Positions 44,085-54,920 of a stretch of DNA of 64,000 nt are shown here, piece by piece. The translations under genes and the position numbers were made by a program. Positions within the stretch are counted from its first letter, which is position 1. Every line of letters begins with the position of its first letter. The stretch is from Branchipolynoe longqiensis (lineage: Eukaryota; Annelida; Polychaeta; Phyllodocida; Polynoidae). The notes beneath the pieces are model-generated. The model was given only the letters and a program-made list of their open reading frames with translations, had not been told where the DNA came from and made no database searches. The stretch covers positions 4,627,691 to 4,691,690 of the forward strand of contig CM059194.1 in NCBI GenBank assembly GCA_030323885.1, written 5' to 3'.

Positions 44085-44345
44085 TTACATAGAGTTGTAA
44101 ACCATTGCCTTGTGGTACAGGTTCTTGACAGAACCGAAGGCTAAGGGAGCAAACCCTACTCAGAAAACCATGTCACTGTGGCACCATTAAGGGCGGTTGA
44201 TGTATGAAACTCCCAACATATCCTGACCAGCCACTGTAGGGACAAATAGTTTTGCGCCTGTCTGGACATATTCTCCCCGAGAGAGTGCCGCTGGTAACTT
44301 GCAAATGCCAGCAGCACTTCAACTTTTGCAGGCAGCTTTCATGAA
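44085..44345 (-). repeat. Dispersed repeat D, copy 2
   Basis: Reverse complement of 26869-27160, with a ~25-bp internal deletion near 44270. It is followed directly by a LINE tail. Confidence 0.65.
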
Positions 44346-44447
44346 ATGTGGACCGACTCAGCAGAGAGCTAAATGGAGAGTGGCAGTCAAGTAATGAAAG
44401 CAGTCTTTGTCTCATCGCGACCGACAGCATGATGATGATGATCAAAT
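44346..44447 (+). mobile_element. LINE 3'-tail fragment
   Basis: 'gaccgactcagcagagagctaaatggag', 'ggcagtcaagtaatgaaagcagtctttgtc', 'tcatcgcgaccgacagcat' and gatgatgatgat: the terminal ~100 bp of the LINE at 26.3-26.87 kb. Confidence 0.8.
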
Positions 44448-44924
44448 AGAGGTAGCATGCTCACATAGTTATAGTTGCAGGGTCTAGTACTTTGGTGGTA
44501 GCATATTCATGCAGGAATATATGCAGGTTCTAGCACTACTTAGAAAGTCACCAGGGCAACATGTTAATACTACTAATAACAGCATCATGGATTTAGTTAA
44601 ACAAATGCAATCCTTATCAGCAAGGACATACGTCAGTGCATGTATATGAGTAATCTAGAAGAGTAACAAGTGAGCAGAATCTGACATATTCAGACACTCC
44701 AACAGCATTGGTTATGTTGCCGCATCTAACATGAGTAATTCGCTAACGAGACACCGGAATCGTGGAGGTTAGTGGTAGATTGTCATTCGCCACACGCTCA
44801 CTTGTTGGTTGGAGCTGAAGCGATCCAGTTTGTTGTCTCATTAAGTGAATTATATTGCCATACCGAGTTACGTATCATGAAAATGCAACCATTAATGTGC
44901 TTCATTTCGTCCATCTCCTATTTT
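44448..44924. other. No gene seen
   Basis: No feature was supported. Confidence 0.45.
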
Positions 44925-45192
44925 GGGAGATCCGGGGTTCCGAACCCATGGGTTCGCGGGTTCGAACCCTGGTCGAGTCAAACCAATGACTTAAAATGGA
45001 CACATGCCGCTTCCTAGGCAGGCGCTTAGCATTATTAGGATAATGCAAGGACTGGTTGACTCAATGTCAGGATAATGTGACAGTGGGGTATCAGGTCATG
45101 CTGTCGTGGTCTCCCACTGGGACACAAGTCGGTACCCGTCCTGGTATTGCATTAAATGATGCAAAGACGTAAAACAACAACGCACAAACCTA
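44925..45192 (+). mobile_element. SINE-A, head partly lost
   Basis: B box GGTTCGAACCC within 'gggttcgaaccctggtcgagtcaaacc', then the usual body, shortened between 'ctcccactgggacac' and 'aagtcggtacccgtcctgg', and a 'gcaaagacgtaaaacaacaac' tail. Confidence 0.8.
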
Positions 45193-45407
45193 ATTTTGTA
45201 GTATGCACAAATAAAGCGAGAGAATGGAGAACATGGGAAAATGGAAAATAAACTGATGCAAAGTCATCTGTGGTGCCCCAACAACCATTGCGGTTACGGG
45301 ATTGATGATGACAATGATGATGATGGGCAACAGTTGGGATGGTCAGTGGAAACAAGCACCATCATCATCCTCAATTCCATAACTACATGGCTCATTGGGT
45401 AACCCCT
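45193..45407. other. No gene; short GAT/CAT-rich stretch
   Basis: gatgatgacaatgatgatgatggg at about 45303-45328 and catcatcatcc at 45360-45370. Nothing else. Confidence 0.5.
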
Positions 45408-45974
45408 TGTAATGTCGTCGTCTGACAGCTGTAGTTGTGTAGGCAAGCTAATAGGAAAGCAATATAGGCAAGGAGAGAAAGGAAGACAATAAAGAGTGAA
45501 AGAAGAATGAGCTTGTACCCTCAGGTGTATTATTATATAGTGGTACATGGATCTGATATGGCATACCACCTGACCATGCTCTCCAATCAACAACAAGCAT
45601 TTCTAGGTCCACCAATGAACAGTATGCATTCTTGTGTCACCATGGCTACTGTGATCTACCCACCACTACCATCCCTTGTGGCTACTTGCCCAGCACCTGC
45701 CTTGCTGTGGGTGTGTGGTGATCCGTGACTAACAGTTGGGGGGGAGTGGGTAGTGAGTATAGCTCTTGAGCCCTTCCACACTAACAGTAATGCCCCTCTC
45801 ACACTATCTATTTAATACACAATGACTATTGGCTACAAGTAAAGAGTCACCAGCAACTGCATAAATACATTCATGCACTTGGCCCTATACATCATTTACC
45901 TTTATAGACCATTTGTAATCCTTTATAGACCATTTCACATTCCCCACCAATGCCAGTTATCGGAATATTGTACA
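45408..45974 (-). mobile_element. Solo LTR of family LTR-X, copy 4 (subfamily B)
   Basis: Minus-strand reading starts TGTACAATATTCC at 45974 and ends ...CATTACA at 45408. Flanking 4-mers are ccct and cact, three of four matching as expected for an old duplication. Length 567 bp, almost the same as copy 2. Internal TATA and pyrimidine-tract landmarks are present ('atgtaccactatataataata', 'cttcctttctctccttgcc'). Confidence 0.82.
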
Positions 45975-46175
45975 CACTGATCTCTTTGCCAGCAGTACTC
46001 TCCAGGACTTGCCAATGTCCAGGCCTGTCTATTCCTTAATGTTGTCTACCCACCGCTTCATTTCGTTGCAGTCTTCTTCCTCATACAACTGTGCCTTCCA
46101 AGATGATTTTGCCCAGATCTGATGAATGGGAGATATTGCCATCCCACTACAATCTGTATGATTTTTCTGGGGAAA
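45975..46175 (-). pseudogene. LINE C-terminus, fragment
   Basis: Minus strand reads WAKSSWKAQLYEEE, then MKRWVDNIKE, a stop where Trp is expected, then TGLDIGKSW. The RW-DNI-EWTGL motif is characteristic of the extreme C-terminus of LINE ORF2. The in-frame stop shows it is dead. It abuts LTR copy 4. Confidence 0.5.
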
Positions 46176-46605
46176 AAGTATCAAAACATCTTTGCCTGGT
46201 CCAATTACCTTCTGGATCTTGGCACATACTTCCTCATTGGTAAAATGTCCCAGGATGTGTGGTCGACTCCTACCTGATGTGTGTTCTTCAATATCTTAGC
46301 TACCCTCACTACAATGGTGGGACCAGGGCCATTATGTTTTGCATCCCTTATGCAGCACAGCTGGGCAACCTCCCATGTGGCCGCCTCTATGAAAGTGCGC
46401 CATCAGGCCCTGCCTGCCTGCCGGTAAGCATTTTAAACTGACTTCCGGTGTATGAACCATTCATCATACTTACACATCCCTGTTGGGTTAGAGAAGTAGG
46501 TGGCACTCACCTGCACCCAGTTGATCAGGGTCTGGATACACTAGATATAGGGCATGCCAAGGTCAAGTTTTTTTATTTTGTTGGTCCATTAGTTGTTTAA
46601 GCAGG
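46176..46605. other. No gene seen
   Basis: Possibly more of the decayed LINE at the left, but no further motif was found. Confidence 0.4.
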
Positions 46606-46614
46606 GGAAATTTC

Positions 46615-46890
46615 AGTCATAGACGACTGGTCTTCCTCATTCCACTGCTGGTCGATAGAAAGCCCGAGCCTACACTTTTACCGACCCAAGGGATTTTTAA
46701 CCTCCCACACCACATAGACATGGTATGAGAGCAACCGGCCTTTGATGACGCTGTAAGTTATACACAGTGGTGGAAATCCAAATTGGCAGAGCTGGGGGCA
46801 TGGGGAATCGAACCGCCGACCCTCAGATTAGGAGTCTGACCTAGAAAAAGTCAGACACTCTAACCACTCCGCCACAGAGAACACCACGCA
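46615..46890 (-). mobile_element. SINE-C, near full length
   Basis: The minus strand starts 'gtgttctctgtggcggagtggttagagtgtctgac', has B box GGTTCGATTCC, then 'aatttggatttccaccactgtgtataa', 'ataccatgtctatgtggtgtggg', 'cccttgggtcggtaaaagtgtaggc' and 'ctttctatcgac'. A stem of tctgac/gtcaga and a following ctcc...gag hairpin fit the anticodon and long variable arms of a class II tRNA. Confidence 0.85.
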
Positions 46891-47125
46891 ATCTACAGTC
46901 TTTATTCAAAATAAGTTCAGATAGTAGCCATGATACAAGCCAGAGTAACAACCTAAGACAAGTATTTGCAAGGACAACTTTAAAGTCTCAATGTATACAT
47001 ATATATATATGTGGTATACACATATGGAATTCACTTGATGATAATATCAAATGTTCAAAAACATCTATATGTTTCAACAAATGTATAAAAAGGGAAAATA
47101 CATAGTAGTCTAGTACATAAATATT
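46891..47125. other. No gene; tatatata run
   Basis: AT-rich DNA with tatatatatatat near 46998. Confidence 0.5.
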
Positions 47126-47129
47126 GAGA

Positions 47130-47218
47130 TGTAATAAAATCTAGATACCTGCTTGTAGAATAACATCTAGATACTTGCTTCGGTTTGGTTCATCGGACTA
47201 TGCAGCTTTAAGGTGACT
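47130..47218 (+). mobile_element. MITE-E right-end fragment
   Basis: A duplicated 'aacatctagatac.tgctt' segment followed by 'ggttcatcggactatgcagcttta', the MITE-E right terminus. Confidence 0.65.
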
Positions 47219-47261
47219 GCGGGTAGTGACTGTTAACCGCTATCAATTATCATGTCCTTGA

Positions 47262-47610
47262 CCGGAAGCAGTGGCCGAATCGGTAGAGCGCAGGCTTCCC
47301 ATCCGGATGATCGGATGTTCAATTCCCAATTGAGTCCAACCAATGACTTTACAAAATTGAGACTTGTCACTTTCTAGATTCCTGCTTGCCATTATTAGGA
47401 TAGGGCAAGGACCAGTTAGCTCAGTGTCAGGATAATGGGACAGAGTGGGATATCAGGTCATGAAACTGGATGCCTGATTTCCCAGTGGGGCAGCACTATA
47501 AAGTCGCCATGATGTGCACTGGCACAAGTCGGTGCCCGTCCTGATATTACCTGAGATGTTGTAAGGATGTAACACTCCAACAACCGACCAACCAATCCAA
47601 ATCCTTGATT
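47262..47610 (+). mobile_element. SINE-A, best full-length copy
   Basis: A box TGGCCGAATCGG (47272-47283) and B box GTTCAATTCC (47317-47326) form a tRNA-like pol III promoter. The body modules are 'gagtccaaccaatgactt', 'caaggaccagttagctcagtgtcaggataatg', 'gagtgggatatcaggtcatg', 'cccagtggggcagcactataaagtcgccatga', 'gtcggtgcccgtcctgatatt' and 'gatgttgtaaggatgtaacac', ending in a ccaacaaccgaccaacc tail. This copy was used to set limits for the others. Non-coding and non-autonomous; its LINE partner is not identified. Confidence 0.9.
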
Positions 47611-48335
47611 TAAGTCGGTCTCCTACCCACAATCCTCAGCGCAGACCGGAAGTGGGTGCTTCAATCAATTGACAAACAGCGTTGATTAGACGCGGCTAAG
47701 TTATTCATGTCAGTACATAGCTGGGTTCACACAATCATACCCTAGTGTTGCCTATCGACTGTTCCGTGTTAGTATGTTTGTCCACTTAAGTGCTTGATTG
47801 AATATTCATGGCAGTGCATGATGTCATTCGCGACAGGCTGTCGCAGCCCTAGCAGCCATTGTGTGCAATGTGTGATCTCTAGTTGTGCATCGAGAAGTGT
47901 GTGTCAGCAGAGAACAGATCATCTCCTTCATCTACCAGACTCTCTGACTGCAGCTACACGCACATATCCAACGTGCCACCGCACATTCAGAGCACAAATT
48001 TGACTCATCAGTCATCGACAAGTTTACAACAAATAATGACTTGCTGTCCTCATTGCCGCCGATGGACAACTAAGAGGTTTTTGTGTAGATATGCTATCTG
48101 TCTGAATACATATTTTTCATTACATTAATAGTTAAATCATATCCTGGGGTTGTGTATGGATAATTCTGTGTAATGATGTTACTTTGAAGGTACTGATTAG
48201 TAGTGTTATGGAGGAGGAGGGTAATCGAATGGCAAATATTATGCCTCGAGCAAGTTTTCGAGCCCAAGCTTCTTGCCATTCTGAGGCTAGTGTTGTCATG
48301 GGTGCAGGAACTGAACGGCGTAGACCGGTAGGGAT
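47611..48335. other. No gene seen
   Basis: GACCGGAAGTGG near 47645 is an ETS-like motif. No exon or repeat was recognised. Confidence 0.45.
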
Positions 48336-48337
48336 GG

Positions 48338-48475
48338 ATAGGATAATTGCATCACGGATCCTAAGTAGTGTAATGGTTAGAACACTAGCCCTCTAATGGC
48401 AAGAAGTGTGGGTTTATAGCCTGCCATAGGTTCAATATGTCCTATTGACATCGCCGCTATGACACAGGTGCCATT
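48338..48475 (+). mobile_element. SINE-B, internal part
   Basis: 'ggataggataattgcatcacggatcctaagtagtgtaatggttagaaca', a decayed B box 'gggtttatagcc' and 'ataggttcaatatgtcctatt'. Confidence 0.7.
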
Positions 48476-48534
48476 GTAAAGAATAGGTCTCCATAAAGTA
48501 AAGTTGACTCCTTCCTCCAACTAATAGATTTACC

Positions 48535-48956
48535 AACTGCAGACAAAGAGAAAGGAAGAGTATAAAGTATGTATATGGTGCATGGATTCAGTGTAGAGTA
48601 TCACCCCACCGTTTTACCCCAAAGGGAAACAAGCATTCTTAGCTCTACCAATAGGGATCCAGCATTCTTGGTCCCCATGGTTATCAGTGATCTGCCCACC
48701 ACCACCAAGCTGTGTGGCTCCCCTGGCCACCACCTGCCTTGAGCCTGAGTGTGGTGACCCTAGCTAGCAGGGCTGGAGGGGGTAGGCTCTGAGTGCCCCT
48801 TACACACAACCCTGCCAGCACCTCTATGTCTATTTACATCTCACTCAGGCACCACCACCACCTACATATACACATACTGTACCTGGTCACGTATACCCGA
48901 TCAATAATATAACATTCGCATTCCCCCACCAATGCATTAAATCAGAATATTTTACA
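48535..48956 (-). mobile_element. LTR-X copy 5 (subfamily A) with leader remnant
   Basis: The minus strand starts TGTAAAATATTC at 48956 and follows subfamily A to 'cttcctttctctttgtctg'. It then jumps, by a deletion that removed the LTR end and primer site, into 'ggtaaatctattagtt' and 'gagtcaactttac' (about 48497-48535), the leader also seen after LTR copy 3. So this was a 5' LTR of a longer element, not a solo LTR. Confidence 0.75.
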
Positions 48957-49280
48957 CCATGACCAGGATCCAATGCAAATTGTGTTGGGTTATAGAACCT
49001 ACCTGGTGTGTGTATATGTACAAAGTATTGTCTGTATTTATATAATTGTAAGCCTCAGGCAACTTATGGATGTAAACAATTAAAAAAGACGTACAGGCCC
49101 TGGGGAAAGAATGTGGTCGACGGATCTCTCAGGGAAGGAGCCCCATACAGAGGTAGGCATGGATGTGGTGATGGCAGCAGGGAGCTTTGATAGTGAAATC
49201 CTTAGCGCTTAATCCCCAGAATGGCAAGATGTGTTAGTTCGAAACCTGCTATAGGCGTACATTATTTCCCAATTTGATTA
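48957..49280 (+). mobile_element. SINE-B tail followed by SINE-B head
   Basis: 48957-49110 carries the tail module ('catgaccaggatccaatgcaaatt', 'tagaacctacctggtgtgt', 'ttgtaagc'). 49115-49280 carries a decayed head ('gatctctcagggaaggagcccc', 'gtagttcgaaacctgctatagg'-type B-box region). The order is again tail then head, as between units of the two dimers. Confidence 0.65.
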
Positions 49281-49625
49281 GTTCCAAGGTTATATATAAA
49301 CTCGCTTATTATGGCGGATGTTGCTGCCTCACTGTTGAATTTAGAATAGTATGTATAAGTGTCTCATTTGGTACAGTCCGCCCACCCCTACTGGGACATG
49401 CAAATTGGGACCAGCCATACAATATGCAGGTATATTTCCTACACCACTAACCCCATCACCGCAGAGAGACCATATGTATGAGATCATGGGGTCAACACCT
49501 GCACCACTCAAACCGATAACTCAGAACTATTTATAGCTCTCATGACAGTGCCTTTTGCCTGGCATTAGGAGGACTGCTTTGTGAGATTGCCCAGAAAACG
49601 GGTATTGTGACTGTGACTTCCGCTG
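49281..49625. other. No gene seen
   Basis: No feature was supported. Confidence 0.45.
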
Positions 49626-49629
49626 GGGG

Positions 49630-49700
49630 AGGGAGACGTAGCTCAGATGGTAGAGTGTCCAGCTGTGTATGTGTGGGTCATCCTATCAATACTGCTCAGT
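49630..49700 (+). mobile_element. tRNA-like sequence, 5' half
   Basis: 'gacgtagctcagatggtagagtgtccag' is a good tRNA D-arm and A box (TAGCTCAGATGG). The T-arm and B box that should follow are missing. A fourth tRNA-derived SINE or a truncated tRNA pseudogene is likely. It is not a functional tRNA. Confidence 0.5.
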
Positions 49701-50088
49701 GGATCCATTTGCAGTTCGGGCTATTTTTCGTTCCAACCAGTGGTCCATGACTGGTTCATCAAAGGCTGTGGTACATGCTGTTCTGTCTGTGGGGAAGTGT
49801 ATATAAACGACCCCTTGCTGTTTATCGGAAAGAGTAGCCTATGTGGCAGCAGTAAGTCTCCTCTAAAGAAATGTCAGAATGACCAACTGTTGACATCCAA
49901 TAGCCAATGATAAAAATCCATGTGCTCTAGATACGTCTTTAAATAAAACAAATGTATGTGAGTTCCTCTGGTATCTTAGTGAGTTTTGTTTGCTGTGATC
50001 CAGTCAGCCAAGTCATAGCTACACTGTAGGTATTTATAGGAAGAATGCTTTACCTCAGAAAACAGGCATTGGAGGTTCCGGAGGTGTC
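49701..50088. other. No gene seen
   Basis: An 87-codon plus frame from 49647 lacks any recognisable domain. Confidence 0.45.
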
Positions 50089-50092
50089 TTAA

Positions 50093-50688
50093 GCCCTGGT
50101 CACATAGCCGTTAGTGATCGGTAGGACGTAGTGATCGGTAGGATAGATTATCGTGGGTCAATCGTGGTGTAAGTTTGCTAAACTATGTTGAAATATGTTC
50201 AGGTATGGCAGGTTTTGTTTGATGAACCACCAAATGATACGGATAAATACATTACGGTATGGATGCCGATACGTTCAACTACATTATCAACTAAGTTCAA
50301 CTAGTTTCAACTACATTATCCTCCACTATGTTCAACTACGTTATGTGACCACAGCATGTGCGACATGGAAGATCATGGTACACTACATTACGCTGGAGTA
50401 CGCTAGAGTATGCTAGAGTAGATTAAGAGGTACGTTATATTATATTAGACTTCGCAACATGATGGTAGCATGACGGATGCAAATTCAGCCTCTAACGTAC
50501 ATCTCTTTTCAACATGTCCAACAATTCAAATCGGAGATCACAGCTCACCAACGTTATTACCAAGTTAACCTCAAGGACAAGTATGGATGCCAGTATGTTC
50601 AACTACATTCAACTACGTTCAACTACTTTCAACTATGTTAGTCTACACTACGTTCACCTACGTCCACTAACGGCTACGTGACCAGGGC
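50093..50688. mobile_element. TTAA-flanked MITE, piggyBac-like, composite
   Basis: Left end GCCCTGGTCACATAGCCGTT follows TTAA (50089-50092). The right end is its inverse with one mismatch and is followed by TTCA, a likely mutated TTAA. TTAA duplications are the hallmark of piggyBac. Inside, a second right-end-like sequence (50325-50355: 'tatgttcaactacgttatgtgaccacagc') indicates a shorter element within or beside the longer one. The interior is full of 'ttcaacta.gtt' repeats, and there is no transposase. Confidence 0.7.
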
Positions 50689-50960
50689 TTCAGTGAGTAT
50701 GATTAGCTGTATTCCAGTCAGCTACAGGGTTCACGGCGGATGGAGGGGAGTTGGCGAACACGTGCATACAATGAAACAGGAAGCTGGATATTTGTTTGGG
50801 GGTAAATGATCATTTTATTCAGCGAATAAAGGTATTTTTTCAGCGTACTTCCAGCCATACCATGTTATATTCATTCACGTTTATAATAGAGTCTAACATC
50901 AACCAGAGTTTGATCTGTTATCTGATATATAATAATGGATATGACTAGTTAATATACTGT
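50689..50960. other. No gene seen
   Basis: No feature was supported. Confidence 0.45.
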
Positions 50961-50964
50961 GATT

Positions 50965-51112
50965 ATCTCCACTGATCCCTCAGGCAAAGATCCACATACA
51001 CAGGTAGGTGTGGTTAGGGTAATTGCATCAGGAAGACTAAGTAGTGTAATGGTTAGCATGCTAGCCTGGAATGGAAAGAAGTGTGGGATCGAGGCCTACT
51101 CGAGCTGGAACA
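50965..51112 (+). mobile_element. SINE-B, head
   Basis: 'ccactgatccctcaggcaaagatccacatacacaggtagg', A box in 'agtagtgtaatggttagcatg', and a damaged B box 'gggatcgaggcc'. Confidence 0.8.
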
Positions 51113-51284
51113 TACGTTTCTAACCGTGTGTATACCTACCCACATATATAACATGTGTGGTTGTTGTAGCACAGGTGTGCAGCTGGCCGGGGCAGCCATA
51201 TGGTAATGGGCTGAGTGCCCAGTGGGCGATAATTGGGGAGCGTTCCCCAAGTTGTATCTGTAATCTGTTGAAGCACCGCATGCC

Positions 51285-51825
51285 ACACAGGCTGGCAGGC
51301 AGGCACACTCGGAGAAAGGCTGGCTGGTAGGATGGGAGGCAGGCTGGCTGGTAGGCTGGACGGTATGCTGGTTGGCTGTTAGGCTGGCTGGCTGGTAGGA
51401 TGGTTGGTTGACTGGTAGGCTGGCTGGCTGGTAGGCTGGCTGGTTGGCTGGTAGGCTGTCTGGCTGGTAGGCCGGATGGCTGGTAGGCTGGCTGCCTGGC
51501 TGGCAGGCAGGCTGGCTGACAGGCTGGCTGTCTAGCGGACATGTACGCAGGCAGGCTGGCTGGATGGAATGCATGTTGGCAGGCAGGTTACTTGGTAGGC
51601 TGGCTGGCTGGCTGGTAGGCTTGCTGGCTGGCTAGCTAGCGGACAGGGAAACAGGCAAGCAGGCAAGCTGGCTGGCTGGATGGCATGTTGCCAGGCAGGC
51701 TACTTGGCAGGCTGTTTGTCATGCGGACAGGTATGCAGGCTGGGAGAGGGCTGAGCTGGCAGGCACGCATGCTGGTAGATAGGCTGTCAGACTGGCAGGC
51801 TGGCAGGCTGGCACTGTTCCATTAG
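51285..51825. repeat. GGCTG/GGTAGGCTGGCT minisatellite
   Basis: Irregular 4-bp (ggct), 12-bp (ggctggctggta) and 8-bp (caggcagg) repeats. The two minus frames of 140-173 codons are Gln/Pro/Ala/Ser repeats (QPAYQPASLP) caused by the unit length. The right part (51540-51825) is more decayed and contains two longer copies with 'gctggctggatgg.atg' and 'gcaggctacttgg.aggct'. Confidence 0.9.
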
Positions 51826-51949
51826 CCAACCCGGACATGACACACAGAAGGGCATTATATACATATCATCCAAGTCAAAAGCCACCAGCTCCTATACTAG
51901 CTACCAGCATCGTAGTGATACTGGTTCCTTCAAACATTATGTGATAACA

Positions 51950-52062
51950 AAGACCGGGGCAGTAGTGTAAAGTCGCCATGAGTGGGCACTGTCACAAGTC
52001 GCTACCCGTCCTGATATGACCTTAGATGTGGCCAGGATGTAAAACTCCAACCTTAAGCATCC
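51950..52062 (+). mobile_element. SINE-A 3' fragment
   Basis: 'ggggcagtagtgtaaagtcgccatgag', 'gcactgtcacaagtcgctacccgtcctgatatgacc', 'gccaggatgtaaaactccaacc'. Confidence 0.85.
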
Positions 52063-52395
52063 AGCTGGGTGTACTGCCCGACGCTATCTCACCTTTCTAC
52101 GTGAGATAATCCTTCAAATAATAAGTCAGGAGGTATTCTGGTACCAGACATAGGGTAATCCATAATAAAGTGTTAACTCACCCCATGTGTCATATCTCGT
52201 GACAGTGTAAGGGACAGTTCTTCAAGGCTTGCTCCATTAACCGAGTAGCTCATCTTCAGGTGTTTGCTGACTGTGGCTTTAAAAAAAGGTGAGCTCACTT
52301 TGGGGATTAGATTCATGAATAAACCAAGACATATATAATCTCTAGAAAATTAGCTCTTAACAGACATAGCCTTGTGATAGTATAGGGTTGATTGT
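52063..52395. other. No gene seen
   Basis: No feature was supported. Confidence 0.45.
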
Positions 52396-52397
52396 TG

Positions 52398-52742
52398 GAG
52401 TCTTGCGCCCTGGCAACATCTAGGGCCATATCAAGACGGCTATCAACTTGTGACAGTGTGCACTCATGGCAACATCATAGTGCTGAGCCACTGGGAGACC
52501 AGGCGACTGACACAATGACCTGATATCCCACTCAATCACATTATCCTGACACTGAGCCAACCAGTCCGTGCCCTATCCTAATAATATTGACCGCCTGGCT
52601 AGGAGGTGACCTGTATCGATTTCTAAGTCATCGGTTTGACTTGATCAGGTTTCAAAGCCGTGAGTTCGAATCCCACGATGTGCTAAAACGGGAGATTGAC
52701 GTTCAACTCATTCGGCCATCCTCTCTGGTCATGTGATATTGT
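52398..52742 (-). mobile_element. SINE-A, near full length
   Basis: Complement of the tail ('ttggagtcttgcgccctggcaacatct') at the left, body modules in reverse order, and the complement of the head ('attcggccatcctctctgg') at the right. A duplicated segment in the promoter region ('gttcgaatcccacgatgtgc') is specific to this copy. Confidence 0.82.
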
Positions 52743-52905
52743 AGGAGGATCGAACTCACATGCTGCTGACCCTCTCCACCACAAGAACGCCGCCATCTGT
52801 CGATTCAGAAGAATAACACAACTAGAAATTGGTAAAACAAAAACAAGACACTTTCCTTGGGAATTCAGCAACTAGATGCTCTCGATTCGATTTGCAAAAT
52901 TGATT

Positions 52906-53247
52906 AAAGTTGCATAGTCCGATGGATTTGAATTTCGATCTTTTTCTAAGATACATATATTGGGTGGATCGTTATACTCTACCATACTTTAGTCTGAAGT
53001 AACGTTCCTTTAAAGTGAGAAACTTGGGAGATATTTGAAGTGAAGACATGCAACATTAATTGTGGGATGATTGGCAAAACTCTAACCCCATAGACTTCAG
53101 TAGTAACAGCTTCCTTTAAATCGTTTCAAGTTGGTGTAGATTTCAATGTTGTACTGCACCAGTATCGAAGTTGGTTATGTAGGTTTAAATCTAGACAAAG
53201 CTTTGACTTTTGACAAATTGATGTTTTTACTGGACTGTGAAACTTTA
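52906..53247 (+). mobile_element. MITE-E, complete copy
   Basis: Left end AAGTTGCATAGTCCGATGG and right end 'tggactgtgaaacttt' (53231-53246) are imperfect inverted repeats. The blocks between ('gagatatttgaagtgaagacatgcaa', 'aactctaaccccatag', 'gcaccagtatcgaagtt') are shared with the 32.7-kb copy. Confidence 0.75.
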
Positions 53248-53872
53248 ATATACATTATTTATTTTCTTCCAGACATATAACACACTCACAATTATAGTTG
53301 GATGAGACAAACTCCGGCTGGTACCTCAAAAGGCCCCCTCCGTTTAATAATCAGTAATCATAATCGAGGAATAATCACTCAATCAAAGCTTAAAGTGAAA
53401 TTTCCGACCGACTGCAGGCCAAGCAGCGCAGTTGCCTCCTGAAGTCGGCTCACGTGGGACACGCTCTCCTGATTTGATGATAGGCCACAGCTTCTGGTAG
53501 CCACACCTGGGGTAGCACAGGCGGCACCGGGCTCACCCACCCGACGGTGGGTCATAGGCAGGCCATACATCCTAAATAATATTGGCATAACATGTTATAC
53601 AATACATTATTTAACAAGTATTCACTCGAAACCTATTGCGCGGTGATACATAAGCATTTAATCTGTATATTTAGCACTTTAGATTGCAATTTCATAGGAT
53701 TACATCCATAACCCACTCTCCCCATACTTGTGATGTAGTATTGTCTGGCAGTCCGACACTGGAGATATTCCTGCTGTAGTGAATAGAACATAAGGACAGT
53801 GGAATGGGGACCTCGACATTCTTTGAGTTTCAGCTGTTATGATACACATTCCTGAAGACGTTCTTTACACTT
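53248..53872. other. No gene seen
   Basis: A 69-codon minus frame (53379-53588) has no recognisable domain. Nothing else. Confidence 0.45.
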
Positions 53873-54216
53873 AAAGCTGCGTCTCAGAACACATCAAATT
53901 GTCAAAACCAAAGGAATTATTTAGATTTGATTATATCTATCTAACTTAGATACTGATGCGCTTATTAAGCATCTGTTGTCACATAGACATGAAAACAGGT
54001 CAATTTGATAGAACATGTTACTGCATATGGCTATGGTGTAAAGATTGTACATGCTTGCCAACATTAATTTTGCATTGATGCTCGTCGGATATCTCAAAAG
54101 GTTTGCCATTTAAACTGAAAGTTAGTTCGAACTAAAGTAAGTTAGATTATAACAATCTCATTAGTATCTTTATCTCAGAAAAATGAGAGAAATTCAAAAC
54201 CATCAGACTATACGAA
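53873..54216 (-). mobile_element. MITE-E, inverted copy
   Basis: Left 'aaagctgcgtctcagaacacatcaa' and right 'catcagactatacga' are the degraded termini. The minus strand carries 'gccaacttaagatac'-, 'ttttgagatatccgac'- and 'cttagtt'-type MITE-E blocks. It lies 625 bp from the plus-strand copy, so the two could fold into a large inverted repeat. Confidence 0.65.
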
Positions 54217-54419
54217 TATAATCTGCTATGATAAATAGTACAGAGGATAATGAATATGCTGACATAAATACAACTAATAACCATTTTCTTAATTCTCGCG
54301 CTGGGCCAGGCTTTTTGCAATTTAGGCCATATACATAATTTCCATTCCTAAAAGCTTTTTAACAAGATTCCTAGAGATGAAAGGGCATCTTCACACAATT
54401 ACCAGGTCATGACCTTTGG

Positions 54420-54920
54420 TCGGGACCACACTGCACTCGGTGGCCCAAGGAAGCTGTCCCCCATCCTCTCACCTCCCGCAATCTCCCCAACCCCCACATC
54501 CTCCGACCGGCTGTCCCTCCCAGCGTCCCCCGACGCGCCTTCTCGCCTTACCCGGCCACCTCCTCCCCCCGTCCCCTTCCATAGTGTCCCCGTCTCGCCC
54601 CCTCCCTCAGCCCTCCCCCATCCTCCCGCCGCCTCCCTCCGCCCCGCCCCCACCTCCCCCGTCTCCCCCGCCCCCACCGCCCCCATCTTCCCCCGGCTCC
54701 ATCCGCCCCCCACCTCCCATCAGCCTCCCCCCGCCTCCCCTCAGCCTCCCCTAACCCCCTGCCTCCTCGCATCTCCCGTCTTCTGCCCCCTCCCCCGGCC
54801 TCCCCTCGCCCCCTCCTACCGTCCCTGGCCTCCCACGGCTTCCCACGGCCTCTCTCAGCTTCTCCCTGCAGCCGCCGCCGCCCCACGCCCTCCCCGCGCC
54901 TCTCCCCAACGCAAAGCTTT
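54420..54920. repeat. C-rich low-complexity tract
   Basis: Polypyrimidine-rich DNA with weak repeats of 'cctccccc', 'cagcctcccc' and 'cacggc'. Frames of 112-172 codons on both strands follow from composition (Pro/Ser and Arg/Gly) and have no domain. Confidence 0.7.

Noticed and set aside
47272..47330. Functional tRNA gene
   Set aside because: A and B boxes are present, but the anticodon and acceptor stems do not close and the sequence continues into the SINE-A body. The same holds for the SINE-B and SINE-C heads and for 49630-49700.
51053..51574. Gln/Pro-rich minus-strand protein
   Set aside because: Encoded wholly by the GGCTG minisatellite with a SINE-B fragment at its end.
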